64,000 nt of DNA from Proteles cristata cristata (lineage: Eukaryota > Chordata > Mammalia > Carnivora > Hyaenidae). Shown here in pieces: positions 13,439 to 24,285 of this stretch. Location: assembly GCA_017311185.1 (NCBI GenBank), contig JAESUZ010002383.1:434001-498000 (forward strand). The letters are read 5' to 3'. The position numbers were made by a program, and so were the translations under genes. Position 1 is the first letter of the stretch. Each line of letters begins with the position of its first letter. The notes beneath the pieces were generated by a model, which had not been told where the DNA came from, did not search any database, and was given only the letters and a program-made list of their open reading frames with translations.

Positions 13439-13799
13439 AAAAGTCAGAGTACTTCTCTGCAGATGGCAACACAGGCAGATGACAACAGGGGACCAGAGGC
13501 CTGATCTCTCCAAGCTTCATCTCTCCCTCTCCAAACACATTTCCAAGGAGAACAAGATTAAGTCTCTTCCACTGACAAAAAGGGAATTTGTAAAAGAAAT
13601 TAAACTCAACTCGGAATCTTAAAGGAAGTTGTTAATTGCACTGGTTCTACTGGGGTTTATCATCAGTTTTCTCTTTACATTGATCTTCGAACATCTAACG
13701 GTATGTTCTACATACCACATGCACTTTGTAACCATTTGATACAATCCACGTATTTCCTTGGTTCTATGTTTGTACCACTAAGTGAGGCCACAGCTCTCT

Positions 13800-14240
13800 C
13801 ATGGCATTCTCTAATATGATCACCACTAGCTACCTGTAGTTACTGAGGAAATGTGGCTAGTTTGAATTGAGATACACTGTAAATGTAATATACATACCTG
13901 ATTTGGAAGACGTACTATGATACAAGAATATAAAATGTCACATTAACATTTTTTTAATTATTGCACATTGATAACAGTTTGGACGTATTTGTCCATTTTT
14001 ATAGAAACAACATATTCATTGATATAAATATAACCTATTACATAAAATATAATATAAAATGAATAAAATATAAAATCATAAATATAAATTATTACATAAA
14101 ATGTAATATATAAAGTAGAGTAATTAACTGAATTTCACTTTTTTTTTTTTTTTTACTTTTTAAAACTGCCTGCTAGGAAATTTAAAATTTCATATGTGAC
14201 TCACATTGTATTTCTATTGTACAATGCTGACCTACAACCT
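13800..14240. mobile_element. Probable ancient hAT-type transposon
   Basis: agctacctgtagttactgag, aatgtggctagtttgaattg and the end catatgtgactcacattgta resemble a common non-autonomous mammalian DNA transposon. The middle is AT-rich and decayed. Family not assigned. Confidence 0.4.
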
Positions 14241-15689
14241 CATTCATGTTGACCTTCCATTTCAACTGAGTAGCTGCTATCATTGCTTAATATTTTCCAT
14301 ATGGAAAAAAAAAACTACAGTTAAAATTAATTTTTCCATATGGGTACTGCAATGATTATACAATGACGATGTCTAACATCCCCTGACAGTGTGTAGTAGA
14401 AATTACATTAAAATAATGACTTATATCTCATTTCCTGATAATCGAGAATGATAAGTTGGTCTGCAATTTGTACAAAAAGGAACAGATTACAAAAAGTAAT
14501 TAAGCTCCAGCCAACAATACTTCTGATATTTTCTTTAAAATGCTTGGTGACTAAATGAATATAGCTGAGATGCACTCCTAAGTGAAGTACAAATCAAAAC
14601 GATGAGAAAATTATTCTGAGTTTTCAGTTTTGATTAGATTTATCTACTTCACAAAGTTATACACCATGCAGTGATATATTAAACATAAGATGATTTGGCA
14701 AGGTTTTGTTTAGAAAGGGATATTTTTTAAAGAATAAGGTAGCTGCACAGACAGTACATAATCAAGGACAGGAAGCATCTGAGATTTTATACCTGTAGTC
14801 CTGAAGTTGGCCATTTAGAAAGCAGCTGCGACTTCCATTGAAGAATGTATCCAGTTTCAGGGAAACTCTTAGAGATGGAGCAGAAGAATGCAATCTTCTG
14901 ATTTCACTCTCCCCAAATTCTACAATTTATTGTCAAGTTACCACATTGGCCAAGCCCAAGTGTAATCTGGAGGGCCTAGGAGCCTTGTTGATGCTAGTCC
15001 ATGGTGATCCATTTCCCAAAGTATATAGTAAGTGGAAAATGGTGGAGAGTACATCAGTGGGGGAATAGGGGAGATACATGGTACTCACTGCCTTTTTAGA
15101 ATAATTTGCCATATTGCTAGTCATTAGGTCACCCATTCCCTCCCTCTGTGCTCTCTCCAAATAGAGAATTAAACCTTGAAACCAGAAGAGGATTCAGAGA
15201 CAGAAGTCAGCCATTGGCGTTCTGTCTCTCTCACACAGCATGCTCTCTCTGAAGTACCTTGTTACTGTCTATACACTCCCTATGGCCTCAGTTACTGTTT
15301 ATATGCTGATTACTATAAAGCCCATAATCCTTGCTTTTCTGTACTAGATGGTTATATCCAACTGTCTTCTGGTCACATTCACTGGGATGTCTCATAGCCT
15401 TCTCAAAGTAGTGTATTCAAGAAAGTATCCACCATTTATTGCATGATATCCAGACAAAGTCACAATGCTAGTGAACCTGTGTCTTAATTTTCTAAAATGA
15501 AGATACAAATTTATGAGAGGTTGATTTAATTATGATTAGGAGAGGCTCACCCAAGCAATTCTGGTTATTTTTAAAAATTGGAAAAATCCATGTCATTCTT
15601 CATGGTCTTATACTAACACCAAGACACAGCTTGAGAGTTCTGCAACACAGTGTTGTCTATGTAAACTTCAACTGGCTTTCACCTCAACA

Positions 15690-15895
15690 ACTACACTGGC
15701 GAATACTTATCAAGTGTTTCCTGTGTGTTAGGAACTTCACTTGTGCTCTTGCTTACTAAGTCTTACGTGAACCTTATTATGATAAGAAAATTAAGGCTTA
15801 CGGGGGTTAAATGACTTTGCACAAGGTCTTGTAGCTTCTAAGTGATGGAGTTGGGTTTCTAGCCTGGACGGTCTAACTTCAGAACATGTACACTT
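15690..15895 (-). mobile_element. MIR
   Basis: aagaaaattaaggcttacgg, gactttgcacaaggtcttgt agcttctaagtgatgga match the reversed MIR core. Confidence 0.65.
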
Positions 15896-16094
15896 CACTT
15901 CTCTGCAATACTGAATACGAAAATTACTCTTCACTCCAGACAGAGGGACTAAAAGTGCACAAACTAGGTGCTGCTAAGCCTATCAGTGGGGGTGCTACGT
16001 GGGAGGGAGAGGGCAAGAAGATATTATAAGGCATGGAGAATCTGCAGAAGAGAGTTATGAGCTCGTAAGGTGAACATAGCTAAGAAAGAGGATA

Positions 16095-16137
16095 TTTTCT
16101 TTCTTTCCTCTTCCTTCCTTCCTTCCTTCCTTCCTTC

Positions 16138-16184
<47 letters not shown>
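16095..16184. repeat. (TTCC)n(TTTC)n pyrimidine microsatellite
   Basis: About 90 bp of uninterrupted pyrimidine on the + strand, TTCC units giving way to TTTC units, ending at the SINE at 16200. Confidence 0.97.
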
Positions 16185-16199
16185 AAAAAACGCTACTTA

Positions 16200-16372
16200 A
16201 GGGGCACCTAAGTGACTCCGTTGGTTAATCCTCTGGCTCTTATTTTTGGCTCAGGTCATGATCTCACAGTTGTGAGACAGAGCCTCGAGTGGGGCCTGCT
16301 TCAGATTTTCTATCAGCTGGTCCCTTGCCTGCTCTCTCTTTCTCTCAAAATGATTTTTTTAAAAAAAAAAAA
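16200..16372 (+). mobile_element. CAN-SINE, diverged
   Basis: Begins ggggcacctaagtgactccg directly after the pyrimidine tract at 16095-16184. It has internal deletions relative to full-length copies. Confidence 0.85.
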
Positions 16373-16514
16373 GTGAAAACCACTACTCTCAAGCACGCAT
16401 TGTGCTAATTGGAAACAGAAAAGGGATGGAGACCGTTTCAGTCACATGGGAAAGATAGGTATACATAATGAATTTTAAAAGTTTAGACTTGTGTGCAAAT
16501 TTCACAGTACATTG

Positions 16515-16735
16515 GAGGAGTTAGATTGTTTCATTTATTCAAAGAGTATTTTCTGAGTCCTTGCAACACCGTGCTAGAAGGCAGAGAAATGAAGGGAAAA
16601 GGCATAATCACGGTCATAAAGGAAGTCACATCCTGTGGAAGAAGCTTCCACAGCAGTAGCTCGGGAAGCGAGAATAGAGCTACAAAGATAGGTAAGGATT
16701 ATACTGCCTGGAGGGCTCAGACAATGACGACCGTA
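16515..16735 (-). mobile_element. L2-family fragment
   Basis: catttattcaaagagtattt ... gcaacaccgtgctagaaggc ... tcataaaggaagtcacatcc is a reversed L2-like body just upstream of the CpG island. Confidence 0.5.
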
Positions 16736-17239
16736 TAATTAGCTATTAACCGAGCAAAAAGTTAAGGCTGTGGATGAAAACGGGAGAAGACGCTAGAAAG
16801 GAATGCAGTGGACACGTTTGAAGGGCTTTTTACTATGACAATCCAAATTGCTTTTGGTGGGATCACAGGGGAACATGTATTTTCCTGCAGCATCGGTTTT
16901 ATTAAAATACTATGAAGTTTAAAAGCACACGCACTGTATTAAAACATGGATGTATCATGTAGTTGAATGCAATCGCATGTGAATCAATAAGCTACGGCAG
17001 GAAAAGAAATTCCACAGCTGGGCAGGCTGATAGACGTCTTTGGCTCTCTCCCCTGAAGGCCCTGCGGCTGGAGTTCAGGATCCTTAGCTCTCAGGCTCTA
17101 GGGTAGGTGCAAAAATATTATTAGTGTTCAAGAAACCTGTTAAGTGGTAAGTACAGGCACTAGGGAGAGATTGTGGTGCAGGGAACTGGGACTCTGTGCT
17201 CTCCTCCCCTCCCCGGACCTCTCTGCAGTCCGCAGAGAC

Positions 17240-17720
17240 CCTCCATCGGGTGCCCCTTCGCCATCACACAGCGCCTCGTTGCCACGACCACCCAGCACCG
17301 CCAGGCGCCTCTGCAGCCTTCCTGTAAAGGCTTGGAGGACTCGGCGTGCGTCTGACGTCACTGCGCGGCGCTGCCGGATCCGGGGACCGCGCGAAGCCTC
17401 GTTGTCCGCAAACCCCGGGGCCGGTGACGGGAGAGGGCTGGCTGGCCGAGCGGGCGCAGGGCGGAAGTCCCAGGCGGCGCGGCGGCCGCCGTGCGCCTCG
17501 CCGCGGGACAGAGGCGCGGTAGGATCGGGTACCGGGAGCCGCCGGCCAGCGGCGCGGGGATCGCGCCGTGCCGCCCGCGCTGTCTGGGCTGCAGGCTTCC
17601 GGGCTGGCCTGTTGCTAGGGCCGCCGGACTCCGTTGCTAAGGACCTTGGAGCTGCAGCGCGCCGAGAGCGCACCCTTCCTTTCCTGGGATCAGACTTTGG
17701 CTGAGTAGCCCTCCTTGGTC
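17240..17720 (+). promoter_or_regulatory. PACRGL: CpG-island promoter of PACRGL
   Basis: A GC-rich, CpG-dense block in otherwise AT-rich DNA, about 4.3 kb upstream of the first coding exon. It contains a full cAMP-response palindrome TGACGTCA (17353-17360), ETS-type CGGAAGT (17462-17468) and CTTCCGG (17597-17603), and several GTTG-type half-sites resembling the RFX X-box (17278, 17401, 17611, 17633). No TATA box is evident, as is usual for CpG-island housekeeping or ciliary promoters. Long open frames on both strands here (about 186 and 217 codons) come from the high GC content and are not genes. The transcription start and any divergent transcript are not determinable from sequence alone. 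Confidence 0.8.
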
Positions 17721-20282
17721 GAAACGGAAACCCGGCCTTCTTGCCCCGCTCCCCCCTACCCCCCCGCCTCTTTAAAACAGCACAACACAACACAACTCTG
17801 TTTTCCTTGATTTTTTTTTTCCTACACGTCCTGATTTTCTAACTTTAACACCACCCTGTCCCTGAACTGGTCTTAAGTATTTGGAGAGGAAGAGGGTTAG
17901 AGAGGAAGAGGGTAGGAAAACGGAAAGCAATTTTTTTTTTAATATTTAAAGGTAATTTTTATTCAGCTTATGTGGGTATTACATGATACAATAAATTACT
18001 GTACTTTTTTCACAGAGGAGTTTTAATTCTATAAATTGTTTACTTTGAGGTAAAGATTTATTAAGTCATGCAAGTGTATGTAAGCTTTACTAGAGAATTT
18101 TTGATGACAAATCATATAATAAATTGTATTATTTCTATGATTTTTATTTTCATACAATGAAGAATTTAATTAGAAATCTGTTCATGGACTTTATTTCACT
18201 ACTGAGGTTATTTTACCTACTGGAATGGAGATAAATATATGATTTTAATTTAATTCTCTGAGCTCTTGATGAAGAATGCTTTGTAACTTTTACATGACAT
18301 ATATCAGATCAAAATTTACTATTCCCATTCCATTTAGTAAAAGACCCCAAACCCTATGGTCCCTCCGTGCTATTCTGGCCATTGTATGCTATTTTTCTCT
18401 TCTCTTTTTCTTTCTTTCTTTCGGAAAGCAAATTTTAAGACCCTTAATATTGGCCCTTTGGATTTATGGTAAAAAGGGATTGAGATAGGTGGATGTTGGG
18501 CTCTGTTGCTGCACTCTGGAGTTTGAAGACGGATCATGGCATCTTTAGTGGGGTGCCTATCACACTTTTGGAACGTTCTGAACGACGGATGCGACAGTAG
18601 GAAAATACGTGGGCCTCTGTCCGCCGAGAATTTAGTGAGCCGTTTAGGGCAGTGGTCTCAAAGCATGGTCCAGGAAGAAAGTGCATATAGGGAAGGAAGT
18701 AGGCTATGTGAGCGGCCCAAAACCATGAAAACAGTACACTTAGCCAGCATTGACGCAGATGCCTATAGCCCCTTTCAGATGAGCCCCTGCACCTAAGGAA
18801 ACCCCAGGGAAAATGAGGCTTCCGCTGTGGGGCCCTGGCTTGATTTTCTTGCTCTTTGGTATTATGACATAGTTTAGCTGTTTGGGTCAAGTGGATTCTA
18901 ATGTCTGTTTAGAATATTTATATTGTTTTGCAAAAGAATGAGAAGTGACTGCAGTAATATTTGTAGCACAAAATAGCCCTTACCTTTCACTTCCTTCCAC
19001 CATTATTACCCCTTTACACTCCCCTCCACATGTTATTTAATGAAAAAGAACTCAAAAGAGTTGTTGAGCATACGATGAATTAAGCCCTTTTCTTTTACAA
19101 ACAACTCTTATTCCAGTTTTCTTGTCAGTGGTATGCTCCCAGAGGGATATCAATTTTAAAAATTGAGCAGACTTAATTTGTCTGTAAGGTATAGGTGGAT
19201 ACTTTTAATAATAAGTGAAAAATAATTGTTTTGGAAAGTCTCTTATATAGGGTGTTTTGAAAGTGAATGTAGAAATGTTTGCATCGTGTGTGTTTTGAAA
19301 TTACTGCTGAAAATTACATAAGTATATTACACATGAAAACTGCCCTTTATGTGTAAAGCCTTTGGAAGCTCAATTTTCTGCCACGTTTAAAAGGTTGTCA
19401 AAATGAAGAGTTTCAGTGGCTCTTTGAACTTCAAAATATAATGCAGCACCTTCTTACTGGTACCTTTCAGGAACAACTTTTTCACATAAACGAAGATAGA
19501 AATTTAGTCGTTCCAACAAAAACTTCTATAGATTTGGCAGGTAGTGTTGAAAACTGCATTGTGGTTCGATGTGTCCAACTCTGCTCTTTGTATGTTAGTG
19601 GGTGGGACCTTTGTGATGCCTCTTTTTCAGCTATGACAGCTATTACAGTGTATGATCAAAAGAAATATTAATTTATTAGTCTTCATCAACATTAAGAGTA
19701 GTTTCTGTAATTATCCCCAATCACAGAGTTGAAAAAATAGACATAGACTGATTGATACATACATATATGCATGCATACATACAGAAACTTAGATCAGACA
19801 GTTCCCATTAGGAGAGTCTCAAAACAGAGACCTGGTATGATAGTAAGTACTTGTTGAGTATTCACTGAAGTACAGTGTGAGGTCGAAATATTTAAAGCCT
19901 GCCTTACCTTACTTTAGAATATTATCTGACAAAATTAATGAACTGTTAATTACCATAGTTCTGGAAAATGCCTTAGGAATGAATGTAAAGTGTGATCTTT
20001 TGAAGGAAGTCATCTGCTGGTAGTAAGATGAGGAAATTAGGTGAATGTATTCAATCAAGAAAATTGAAATTGAAAATTGTTCTGTTTATGAAATGATCTC
20101 ACATTTAATTTATCTTTACAAGGCACTTGGATGTGGTCACATCATGTTTGAAATATCTTGGGTCTGATTTAACGTGGAGTTTTGTCCACAGTGGACACAG
20201 TGTCCACAGGGGACAAAACTTATAGTGTAGTTGAGGAGTAGTTTGTGTGTGTGTATATGTATATATATGTGTATACACACAT

Positions 20283-20483
20283 ATTTTAAACTTTGAGAGA
20301 GAGCATGCATACACACGTGTGTGTGGAAGGGGGAGGGACAGAGAGGGAGAAGGAGAGAGAGAATCCTAAGCAGGCTCTGAGCGCACAGTCTGATGTGGTG
20401 CTTGAACCCAAGAACCATGAAATTATGACCTGATCCAAAATCAGGAGTCCAACACTTAATTGACTGAACCACCCAGGCACCTG
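20283..20483 (-). mobile_element. CAN-SINE in PACRGL intron 1
   Basis: Antisense copy ending with the head complement ccacccaggcacct. It sits beside a TG/TA repeat at about 20245-20282. Confidence 0.88.
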
Positions 20484-21007
20484 AGGGTAGTTATATATTT
20501 AATCTTAATTTTAAAGGCTTTGAGTGAGAAATGCTCTAGTGAAACAATTACTGGAATGCTAGGCAGTGAGGGAGTGGAGTAATCAAGTAGAAATAAGAAG
20601 GACATAGTGCAGAAATCAAGAGTGCCATGGACATACACATTTGAGAAACAGATCAGGAAAGGCCACATGGAATTTGGGATTGGAGCCACACTTAGAAATA
20701 CTAGCAGGCAGTTGGGTATATGAATCTGGGTGTGTGTGGTGGAGGATTCCTTGGTAGAGATAGGAGTTTACAAATGATCTGTTTGATTAGGCAGAAAATC
20801 ATCCTGGGAATTAGAGTCCTCCCAGTATCAGAAAAGAGGAAAGTGTGGAAGAAGTGACCAATCACTGGCTGGTTAAGCAGCTTGATATAATGCCTTCTTT
20901 ACTCCTCAGTAACAGCGTTTATAGGCTTGTATTATCCTCCCCTTTTGATAGGTCTGGAAATCCAGGCTTGAGGAGATTGAATAGTCTACCTAAATTCAAA
21001 AACCTGA

Positions 21008-21179
21008 GGGGTGCCTGGGTGGCTTAGTCGGTCAAGTGTCCGACTTTCACTGAGGTCATGATCTCACGGTTCGTGGGTTCGAGCCCCGCATCGGGTTCTG
21101 TGCTGACTGCCAGCTCAGAGCCTGGAGCCTATTTCAGAGTCTGTATCTCCCTGTCTCTCTGACCCTCCCCTGCTCACAC

Positions 21180-21228
<49 letters not shown>

Positions 21229-21266
21229 GAAATAAATAAAATTAATTAATTAATTAAAAAAAAAAG
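21008..21266 (+). mobile_element. CAN-SINE with expanded CT tract
   Basis: Young-type copy whose (CT)n run (about 21184-21226) is longer than in other copies and probably polymorphic; the tail is (ATTA)n. It ends about 675 bp before PACRGL coding exon 1. Confidence 0.95.
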
Positions 21267-21940
21267 AAACCTGGTAATTGGTAGAGATGAGGATGCAGAC
21301 TAAGATCTGAGCCTAAAGCGGCTTCCGTCTCCTCACACCACATTGATCACATATGTAAGAAGTGAAGGAAAAGAAAATAGCAGTGATCTTAAGCCTTTTA
21401 GCCTGAGGGACCAGAAAATTGGTGGTACCTAGAATTAACAAGAGGTCTGTAACTTGAGTGTGATAACCTTAGTTTCGGTTATGTTCAGGTTAAGGAACTT
21501 GAGTACATTGAGTAGGAAAGGTCATTATAGCTTAAAAAGTAGGATTTGATAAACAGATGTTAGCATTTGGATCTTTGGAAATAGAGACCAGAGAAGATGT
21601 GCCAACCACTTACTCCTTTCAGAAATCCAGTCCATGTTTTCTGAATATAGCCAGCGGTTTGAGATTCTGAAGGCATATTTTGACAGTTTGAATGGGGGGG
21701 AGGGATGTTTACTTTATTTATCTTATTTTCTTACAGATTGTTTTTCATTTGCTGTTATCGATATTGAAGTTGATGTAATTTTGTCTTTTCTCATTGGTCT
21801 TTGGGGTATTTTGCTCCAGGCCATACCTTTTTGTGTGTGTGTCTTTTACTATATTATCTACTCTGCTTTGTTTTGGTCTTTATGTTGTTAATGAATCTCT
21901 CATTCCCCAAATTCTGAAGTCAAATTGCATTTGACCGCAG

Positions 21941-22008
21941 GCGTGAAGGGGAAGCAATGCAGAAATCAGAGAGCCACGGAGGCGTTCAGCTGAGGAACAG
22001 AGGGGCAG
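21941..22008 (+). CDS. PACRGL: PACRGL coding exon 1 (start codon at 21957)
   Basis: The acceptor ...gaccgcag precedes 21941. There are 16 nt of 5' UTR, then ATG at 21957-21959, reading MQKSESHGGVQLRNRGA plus one base. The donor is GTACAG at 22009. This matches the PACRGL N-terminus as I know it. The residue split across the junction is Gly. Confidence 0.9.
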
Positions 22009-22054
22009 GTACAGAACATTGCTTTATAAATGCAGGGGTGAATCGGGTGAGTGA

Positions 22055-22345
<291 letters not shown>

Positions 22346-23963
22346 TGAGGCTAGTGATGAAGGGCACATGGTAATCAGCTGAAGAATGGACATGATGTTG
22401 TTGTGAGTGTGGAAAAGAGAAGGTGTCAGGTGGGGAATAACCACTTGTGTTTCCCCGTCCCATTCATGGAGGAGCGTTGTAGAGTGTAAAGTGAATTCCA
22501 TATCAGCTTTATTTTTTATTTTCTTTAGTTCTGCTACTTCCTCATATCAGTGAATAAACTTGTGTTCAGTTGACGTGGGAAGAATCCCATGCTTCCATAG
22601 TTGCATAAACGTCTCTATTTTGCAATAATTTATAGATTTGCTCCTCCAGAAATCCTTTTGACTTCCGACAGCAGTTTAACCAGAGTTCACAAATATGAGA
22701 TTTATGCACATGAAAGAGAATAATTGTTAAGTGTGTAGGTCACTGAATTATCCAGAAAGTGAGTACACCTGCACTATAACACCAGGCAGCGTCTGGCCCA
22801 ACCTTGCATAGGGTACGATGATCCTGATCTCAGACTTTAAAGAGAACTATGAGAATGGCTGAGACGCTGACTCTGATGGCGGGTAAAACACAGCAAAGGA
22901 TACGATGAGCTGGTCAAGGGCAGGAGATTTTCTGACTTTCCAAGTGAAAAATTGTGTAAACATATATGTTTCTTTGCTTCTCTCTGTGAACTGCACATTG
23001 TCAAAGAAGTGGAATTCCCAAAGAATGCCCTCCACTCTCCTTGCTCCTGCTTCTTTTTCCCATGTTTAATTCAGAGAATTCATGGTGACACTTCTGTCCT
23101 CTTCCTCTCTTTGAAGAAAGAACTTTGTAAAGTAGTAATATTTAGTGGCCCTAATCTTAAATTTTATTACAAATTAAGGAAACTTTTGGGAAATAATGAC
23201 TTGGCCACATTAGACAAGACCATGTCGAAGATCTGTAAAAACTACCAACCTAGTCTAAGTCAGTTAGAAGTCAGGGGAGAGGTCACCACTGGGGAAAAGA
23301 GTAGTTAGGGATTAGGAAGAGGCATGGCAGAGGTCCCTAGGGTGCTGATAACACTCAGGGTTTCACACCTCAGCGTTGTTACCTGTTTTGGAGAATTCAC
23401 TGGTTTATATACCTACAACGTATGCACTTTAATGTGTGTAAATTTTGAGTATTTCAGTAGAATCAAAAATTACATGTTTTAAAACTCAGTATAATGAAAT
23501 ATATTTAATAATGTTGATTATTTCATAGTGGAAATATACTGTGTGATGCTATTGTTAAAAACTGAAGGGACTATCGTTTCTTTTCATGGTAATGGAATTT
23601 TGGTAAAATTTGGTAAAGACTGATAAAATGAACTCATTGGTAGAAAAAAAATTGATAATGTGGTACTTGGAAGATAAAGCTGGGATTATCTCTAAAATGA
23701 GTTAAAACCAAAAGGAAAAGAATTGCTTAGAATTTCAATCAGAAATTTTGTCTTGGTGGTGGTTCCAAATCCCTTGGAAGTTTAGGGATTATTTTACATG
23801 ATCTGTAGGTCCAAAAAGTAAAATCAGAGACTAATAGCTGGTAGAACTAAAAGTGTTTGTAACCTAATTTGTCTTAATTTTTCACCCCACTTCAAGAAAC
23901 ACTTTTCCGTTTCCTTATCTGATATCAACTACTTGAAAACAGTTTTTAAAACATATTTAGCTT

Positions 23964-24150
23964 GGGGTGCCTGGGTGCCTCAGTTGGTTAAGTGGCTGAT
24001 GCCAGCTCAGGTCATGATCTCACGGTTCGTCAGTTCAAGCCCCGTGTCGGGCTCTGTGCTGACAGCTCAGAGCCTGGAGCCTGCTTCGGATTCTGTATCT
24101 CCCTTACTCTCTCTCTCTCTCTCAGAAATAAATAAAATGTAAAAAAAATT
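23964..24150 (+). mobile_element. CAN-SINE
   Basis: Head ggggtgcctgggtgcctcag; shorter middle region than the young copies. It lies just upstream of the antisense LINE-1. Confidence 0.92.
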
Positions 24151-24285
24151 AAAATATTTTTCTTAGGAATTATAATTAAATGAATGAAACATTACTATTT
24201 CTCTGAATTATTATGCAGAATATGGATTGAACTTTGTAAATGAATCTCCTATTATAGTTTTTTAGAAAACAATGAAATAACTTTT

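Larger units (their letters stand above)
11560..16080. other. Intergenic DNA between repeats
   Basis: Outside the MER5, SINE, hAT-like and MIR copies listed separately, this holds AT-rich unique sequence. An open frame of 140 codons at 12374-12796 has no recognisable domain, promoter or splice context. Confidence 0.55.
17721..21940 (+). other. PACRGL: PACRGL first intron region
   Basis: Between the CpG island and the first coding exon. Holds the 43-nt palindrome (20178-20220), two SINEs, and a short MER5-like start at about 18648-18690. One or more non-coding 5' exons could lie here; I could not identify any. Confidence 0.6.

Noticed and set aside
16095..16184. Considered as a CRISPR-like or regularly spaced array
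   Set aside because: It is a simple tetranucleotide microsatellite with no spacers, in a vertebrate genome.
17140..17793. Long open frames on both strands across the CpG island (up to 217 codons)
   Set aside because: They overlap each other, are Arg/Pro/Ala-rich as expected from GC-rich DNA, and show no domain; stop codons are simply rare there.
18276..18890. Possible additional PACRGL exon or retrocopy near 18.3-18.9 kb
   Set aside because: Frames of 70-118 codons on both strands with no similarity I recognise and no consistent acceptor/donor pair.
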